Part shown: positions 60,154-64,000 of the stretch, in pieces
How positions within the stretch are numbered: the first letter of the stretch is position 1
Layout: every line of letters starts with the position of its first letter
Assembly (NCBI RefSeq): GCF_001583695.1
Contig: NZ_LOBC01000061.1
Location: forward strand, 169,516 to 233,515
DNA: 64,000 nt
Origin: Bacillus wiedmannii
GTDB taxonomy: Bacteria; Bacillota; Bacilli; Bacillales; Bacillaceae_G
Reading direction: 5' to 3'
The notes under the pieces: generated by a model
Told to the model about the DNA's origin: nothing
The model's input: only the letters and a program-made list of their open reading frames with translations
The model's database searches: none
Program-made: the position numbers and the translations under genes

Positions 60154-60288
60154 TGTATGGATAAATAACATGTAATAAAAAAGGTTTTTTTATATTCTAT
60201 ATCGAATTTTGAGAAGATGATAAAACTATATAAAAAAAGGTATGAATATATACAAAAAGTATAGTGAAGGCATGCTAGGGGTGAGCGA

Positions 60289-60660
60289 TTGAAAAAAAAC
60301 TTAAAAACTTCAACAATTATCATATTAATTTTAACAATTATCGCTATTGAAGTTGGAATCGCGATTTATGATCATAATCTGTCATTGGATACGATTTACT
60401 TTGCAGCAATCCTCATTTGTATTGTATTGCTTTTTGGCACACGTGTTTCTGAAGAGAAAGCAAGTACATCGAAACAGAGACGAAGAAAAACAGCACTTAT
60501 ATTTTGGCCATCTATTTTATTGTCTATCGTTAGTTTTGCTGTTATAAATTATATAAGAATAGGCTATGTATCTGTACCAGGGATAATTGGTTTTTCATGC
60601 TTTGTTACTTATGGTGGATTCGTATTTATTAGTATTATAAAAAGGAAAAGTAAAAATTAA
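60289..60660 (+). CDS. Small membrane protein of unknown function
   Basis: A 123-residue protein with four hydrophobic segments (about 7-27, 35-51, 70-87, 95-116) and a basic loop (EEKASTSKQRRRKTA). It starts at TTG 60289 behind AGGGGTGAG. The GNAT gene at 60693 follows 32 bases later and is likely cotranscribed. No family recognised. Confidence 0.65.
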   Translation: MKKNLKTSTIIILILTIIAIEVGIAIYDHNLSLDTIYFAAILICIVLLFGTRVSEEKASTSKQRRRKTALIFWPSILLSIVSFAVINYIRIGYVSVPGIIGFSCFVTYGGFVFISIIKRKSKN

Positions 60661-60692
60661 AGGTAGCTTACTAAGTTGAAAGGAAGAAATAT

Positions 60693-61109
60693 ATGAAACA
60701 TATAGAAAGTGGTACTCGAACTGAAGGAGAATACATAAAAAATAAAGTAATTCAATATAACATGTCGATTTTAAAAGATGAAGCAAAACAGTCGATGGAG
60801 CAAGTAAGTTTCGTAGTAAAAGATGAGGATGGAAAAATATTTGGTGGGGTAACAGGAACGATGTATTTTTATCATCTTCATATAGATTTTTTATGGGTTG
60901 ATGAAACAGTTCGTCATGATGGTTATGGCAGTCAACTGTTACATAAAATCGAAGACATCGCGAAGGAAAAAGGGTGTAGATTAATATTATTAGATTCATT
61001 TAGTTTTCAAGCACCCGATTTTTATAAAAAGCACGGCTACCGAGAATATGGTGTTGTTGAAGATCATCCTAAAGGACATAGTCAACACTTTTTAGAGAAG
61101 CGGTTATAG
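60693..61109 (+). CDS. GNAT-family N-acetyltransferase
   Basis: A 138-residue acetyltransferase: LHIDFLWVDETVRHDGYGSQLLHKIEDIAKEKG contains the CoA loop (RHDGYGSQLL) and LDSFSFQAPDFYKKHGYREY the C-terminal half, as in the small GNATs common in bacilli. The substrate is unknown. It starts at ATG 60693 behind AAGGAAG. Confidence 0.85.
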   Translation: MKHIESGTRTEGEYIKNKVIQYNMSILKDEAKQSMEQVSFVVKDEDGKIFGGVTGTMYFYHLHIDFLWVDETVRHDGYGSQLLHKIEDIAKEKGCRLILLDSFSFQAPDFYKKHGYREYGVVEDHPKGHSQHFLEKRL

Positions 61110-61145
61110 TAATAGTATTCGTGCTCTAGAAGAAAAATTGATTTT

Positions 61146-61178
61146 AAAAGCATCACCAAACAAGGTGATGCTATTTTA
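61146..61178 (+). terminator. Terminator after GNAT gene
   Basis: AGCATCACC pairs with GGTGATGCT (61149-61172), followed by ATTTTAATTTT. Confidence 0.75.
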
Positions 61179-61394
61179 ATTTTAAAGCAACTACTCAACC
61201 TGATGTAATTATGGGGACAAATAGTACGATTCGTATAGCTATGATTTTCTTTTTTAATGGAAATGAGTTACTGTCTTTGTTGAAGACACTTGTCGTATTT
61301 ACTATATATACTAGCAAATACTATTGAATTTTTAGGAGTGGAAGAGCAATAAGACGAGCTCTGAATATAATACTAATAAAGGAGGTGTTAAGCA

Positions 61395-62201
61395 ATCGGT
61401 TATATTGTAGATATTTCGAAATGGAACGGTAACATTAACTGGGATGTAGCAGCTCCACAACTAGATTTCGTAATCGCTAGGGTACAAGATGGATCAAATT
61501 ATGTAGATCCTTTATATAAAAACTATGTCCAAGCAATGAAAACTAGAAATATTCCATTTGGTAACTATGCATTCTGTCGCTTTATTTCAATTGCTGATGC
61601 GAAGAAGGAAGCGCAAGATTTTTGGAATCGCGGTGATAAGAGTGCTACAGTTTGGGCTGCTGACGTAGAAGTGAAAACAATAGATGATATGAGAGCTGGT
61701 ACACAAGCTTTTATCGACGAGTTACGCCGATTAGGTGCTAAGAAAGTTGGCTTATATGTTGGGCATCATGTATATGAGCCTTTCGGTATGGCGAACGTAA
61801 AAAGTGATTTTTTATGGATTCCTAGGTATGGCGGTAATAAACCAGCATATCCTTGTGATATTTGGCAATACACCGAGACAGGTAATGTACCAGGTATCGG
61901 CAAATGTGATTTAAATCAATTAATAGGAAATAAACCACTTTCCTGGTTTACTGAATCAGTACCAAAACAAGAGAATGTACAAGCACAAGTTTCTAAACAA
62001 AACATCATTCAATCAGGTGCTTTTTCACCATATGAGGCTCCTGAAGCTATGAAAGCATTAACATCAGTTAAAATGACCGCTACCTTCATTTTACAATCGG
62101 ATGGCTTAACGTATTTTATTTCGGATCCAACTAGCGATGCGCAATTAAACGGTATGAAGGGTTGGCTTGATCGAAAAGGTTGGTGGTATGAAGTTAAATG
62201 A
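61395..62201 (+). CDS. GH25 lysozyme (endolysin-like) with an ATC start codon
   Basis: A 268-codon gene for a glycoside hydrolase family 25 muramidase. Catalytic acids: the N-terminal Asp in [11 protein letters not shown] and the Asp/Glu pair in [28 protein letters not shown] completes the GH25 core. The C-terminal 65 residues ([18 protein letters not shown] onward) form a separate, probably wall-binding, domain. A perfect AAAGGAGGTG (61379-61388) stands seven bases before ATC 61395, with an in-frame TAA just upstream, so no ATG, GTG or TTG can give the full protein. The first ATG (61536) would remove the catalytic N-terminus. Either AUC initiation or loss of the start codon. No prophage genes lie nearby. 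Confidence 0.82.
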   Translation: MGYIVDISKWNGNINWDVAAPQLDFVIARVQDGSNYVDPLYKNYVQAMKTRNIPFGNYAFCRFISIADAKKEAQDFWNRGDKSATVWAADVEVKTIDDMRAGTQAFIDELRRLGAKKVGLYVGHHVYEPFGMANVKSDFLWIPRYGGNKPAYPCDIWQYTETGNVPGIGKCDLNQLIGNKPLSWFTESVPKQENVQAQVSKQNIIQSGAFSPYEAPEAMKALTSVKMTATFILQSDGLTYFISDPTSDAQLNGMKGWLDRKGWWYEVK

Positions 62202-62202
62202 A

Positions 62203-62234
62203 GATAAAAGCCGTCCTATTGGGCGGTTTTTATC
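62203..62234 (+). terminator. Terminator after the lysozyme gene
   Basis: AAAGCCGTCC pairs with GGGCGGTTTT (wobble in the centre), then T. Confidence 0.82.
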
Positions 62235-62443
62235 ATTAGTCAACTTAATATATTATGTGCTATTTTTAATATAGAAGAAATAGGAAAGGATGAGAGAGGG
62301 ACTGTTTATATTGCAATTGTAATATCTATATTATAAATTAATTTTATAAAGGGTTTAATAACAGGTTGGATTCTATAGCTTATATTGAAGGAAGTAAAGT
62401 AAGACAAAATAAATATAATGAGTAATTTGATGGGAGAAAGAAA

Positions 62444-62848
62444 ATGTACACGTATAAATTACAACATGAACAACCAATCTGCGTAGGAAAAATAAAAAAA
62501 CTTTATGACTCTGTCGGTTGGTGGCCAGAAAGAAAAGAAATCGATATTCAAAAAATGTTAAAGCATAGTATAGCAATTGGGGTATGGGAAGAAAATGAAT
62601 TAATCGGATTTGCTAGAGTTGTTTCTGATGGTGTTTTTCGAGCGTACATAGAAGATGTTGTTGTGCATGAGATTGTAAGAAATAAAGGGATTGGGGAGAA
62701 GATGCTTACAATGTTACTTCAAGAGATTTCTCATGTTCATATTGTTAGTCTATTTTGTGGAGAGAAATTAATAAAGTTTTATGGTGAACACCAATTTCAA
62801 GCGACGAAACAAATTGTAATGCATCGAAATCAAATAGTGAAAGAATAA
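62444..62848 (+). CDS. GNAT-family N-acetyltransferase
   Basis: A 134-residue acetyltransferase: GFARVVSDGVFRAYIEDVVV then RNKGIGEKMLTMLLQEI (CoA loop) and LFCGEKLIKFYGEHQFQ. Typical of the short GNATs annotated in this group. The substrate is unknown. It starts at ATG 62444 behind GGGAGAAAG. The MmcQ/YjbR gene starts 9 bases after its stop, and a methyltransferase follows, so the three form a small operon. Confidence 0.85.
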   Translation: MYTYKLQHEQPICVGKIKKLYDSVGWWPERKEIDIQKMLKHSIAIGVWEENELIGFARVVSDGVFRAYIEDVVVHEIVRNKGIGEKMLTMLLQEISHVHIVSLFCGEKLIKFYGEHQFQATKQIVMHRNQIVKE

Positions 62849-62857
62849 GAGGTGCCA

Positions 62858-63217
62858 ATGAAAATGAATGCAACAAGAACATATTGTTTATCAAAAAGAA
62901 AAGCGACTGAAGATTCTCCTGATGGTTGGAATGCAACATGTATGAGGCTTAATAATAAAATATTTGCGATAATAAACCATGAAGAAGGAGAAAAAGCTGC
63001 GATTACTTTAAAATGTGATCCAGAACTTGCATTAAGATTAAGAGAAGAGTATCCAGAAGCAATCATTCCGGGGTATCATATGAATAAAAAGCATTGGAAT
63101 ACAGTGTATATACATAAAGATGTAGAGCAAGAGCAAACTAATAAGATGATTGATTGGTCATATGATTTAGTTCTACAATCATTTTCAAAGAAAAAGCAGC
63201 AAGAGTTATTAGATTAA
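62858..63217 (+). CDS. MmcQ/YjbR-family protein
   Basis: A 119-residue protein of the MmcQ/YjbR fold: KIFAIINHEEGEKAAITLKC, DPELALRLREEYPEAIIPGY and HMNKKHWNTVYI are the family blocks; the double-wing fold resembles DNA-binding domains, though DNA binding is unproven. ATG 62858 is close behind AAGAGGTG (62847-62854); ATG 62864 is an alternative with wider spacing. Confidence 0.85.
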   Translation: MKMNATRTYCLSKRKATEDSPDGWNATCMRLNNKIFAIINHEEGEKAAITLKCDPELALRLREEYPEAIIPGYHMNKKHWNTVYIHKDVEQEQTNKMIDWSYDLVLQSFSKKKQQELLD

Positions 63218-63238
63218 TATGTATAAGGGGTGGAAGTA

Positions 63239-63946
63239 ATGAAAGACACGATCAAAGATACATATGATAAATTAGCGAGTACATATAAAGAAAATCTAGA
63301 CTTGGCAAATCCATATAACAGTTATTATGAAAGACCAGCGATGATGGAGATGATTCCAAAGAATTTAGAAGGGAAGAGTATATTAGATGCTGGATGTGCA
63401 GCTGGGTGGTATACTACTCAATTTGTAGAAGGGGGAGCAAATGTTACTGCAATTGACGTAAGTTCTGAAATGGTAAAAGCTGCAAAGGAAAGTACGGGTA
63501 ATAAAGCAACGTTTCTTTGTCATGATTTGCAAGAAGTATTACCATTTGAAGATAATACTTTTGATGTTATTGTAAGTTCGTTAACGCTTCATTACTTAGA
63601 AAATTGGAATAAAGTATTTCAGGAGTTTCATCGAGTATTGAAGCCAGGTGGCGAATTTATATACTCCATTCATCATCCTTTTATGGATTTTACAAAGTTT
63701 CCTTGTAAAAATTATTTTGAAAAACAATTATTAGTAGATACGTGGACTAAACCAAATATTACAATAGAAGTTAGCTTTTTTAGAAGATCACTCCAAGATA
63801 TAATTAATGAAACAACAAATTATTTTGTGTTAGATAAAATGGAGGAACCGAGGCCGGTTGAAAAAATGAGAGAAGTAAACGAAAAATCATATCATTATCT
63901 AAATACAAACCCACATTTTCTTATTATGAAAGCCATTAAAAAATAG
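63239..63946 (+). CDS. Class I SAM-dependent methyltransferase (UbiE/COQ5-like)
   Basis: A 235-residue methyltransferase: motif I SILDAGCAAGWYTTQFVEGG, motif II VTAIDVSSEMVKAA, motif III LPFEDNTFDVIVSSLTLHYL, and FHRVLKPGGEFIYSIHHPF, a pattern of the Methyltransf_11 family. It is the last gene of a three-gene run with the GNAT and YjbR genes. ATG 63239 follows AAGGGGTGG; the in-frame GTG at 63230 lies within that site. The substrate is unknown. Confidence 0.87.
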   Translation: MKDTIKDTYDKLASTYKENLDLANPYNSYYERPAMMEMIPKNLEGKSILDAGCAAGWYTTQFVEGGANVTAIDVSSEMVKAAKESTGNKATFLCHDLQEVLPFEDNTFDVIVSSLTLHYLENWNKVFQEFHRVLKPGGEFIYSIHHPFMDFTKFPCKNYFEKQLLVDTWTKPNITIEVSFFRRSLQDIINETTNYFVLDKMEEPRPVEKMREVNEKSYHYLNTNPHFLIMKAIKK

Positions 63947-63978
63947 CTAGTAAAATAATTATATTTTACTAGCTATTT
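63944..63978 (+). terminator. Terminator at the end of the window
   Basis: TAGCTAGTAAAAT pairs with ATTTTACTAGCTA, overlapping the methyltransferase stop. Confidence 0.8.
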
Positions 63979-64000
63979 ACAGTTTTAAATTACATATTCG

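Noticed and set aside
61395-62201. Prophage indicated by the lysozyme gene
   Set aside because: No holin, structural, integrase or packaging genes flank it; neighbours are ordinary acetyltransferase genes.
1-64000. CRISPR arrays, tRNA or rRNA genes, insertion sequences
   Set aside because: No regularly spaced repeats, cloverleaf sequences, rRNA sequence or transposase genes were seen on reading the window.

Overview
The window is chromosomal DNA from a low-GC, Gram-positive, spore-forming bacterium, almost certainly a member of the Bacillus cereus group. The reasons are the AT-rich base composition, strong AGGAGG ribosome sites, frequent TTG and GTG starts, dense U-tailed hairpin terminators, and the gene families present: a YkfC peptidase whose catalytic residue numbers match the B. 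cereus enzyme as I remember it, an AA10 chitin monooxygenase, DltD, PpaC, a Bsr-like deaminase, and many GNAT acetyltransferases and small peptidases. No rRNA, tRNA, CRISPR array, insertion sequence or prophage block was seen. It reads as ordinary accessory-rich chromosome.

Layout. 1-6 kb: the end of an amino-acid permease, a frameshifted M3 oligopeptidase, an APH-fold kinase, and a nucleosidase-HAD phosphatase fusion. 6-10.6 kb: an OmpR-type two-component system, then a secreted Xaa-Pro dipeptidyl-peptidase. 10.6-16.7 kb: small genes, a blasticidin-S-deaminase-like enzyme, a DJ-1/PfpI protein, an aldo/keto reductase, and a DivIC-like protein. 16.8-20.5 kb: a murein-peptide recycling operon (ykfB, ykfC, and a peptide-binding lipoprotein). 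20.6-27.1 kb: a GNAT, an orphan dltD, a decayed small gene with TGA as its third codon, DinB-like and DedA proteins, an HD phosphohydrolase, and a Rel-like protein whose synthetase half is degenerate. 27.3-29.1 kb: a DUF1836 regulator divergent from a small membrane-protein/YxcD operon, with one copy of the same palindrome just downstream of each promoter's -10.

The centrepiece is 29.1-40.0 kb, which looks like a complete trans-4-hydroxy-L-proline catabolic locus. A sigma-54 activator lies between two sigma-54 (-24/-12) promoters that fire in opposite directions. The leftward operon encodes an FAD oxidoreductase and two small 2Fe-2S proteins. The rightward operon encodes a DAAO-type FAD oxidoreductase, a two-cysteine proline racemase/hydroxyproline epimerase, a second racemase homologue that has lost both catalytic cysteines, a DapA-family deaminase and an aldehyde dehydrogenase. 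An alanine/glycine-type symporter follows after a terminator. Together they would import hydroxyproline (probably) and convert it to 2-oxoglutarate.

40-64 kb is a mosaic of single genes and short operons: a CMD protein, an HD protein, GNATs, DinB, an AA10 chitin monooxygenase, PpaC, a second (intact) M3 oligopeptidase, an HExxH protein paired with a DUF6884-like protein, a cysteine-rich mini-protein, RecQ, GGCT, two methyltransferases, HelD, a PadR-HAAS pair, and a GH25 lysozyme whose only full-length start codon is ATC. Functional names come from motif and family recognition by eye. No database search was run.
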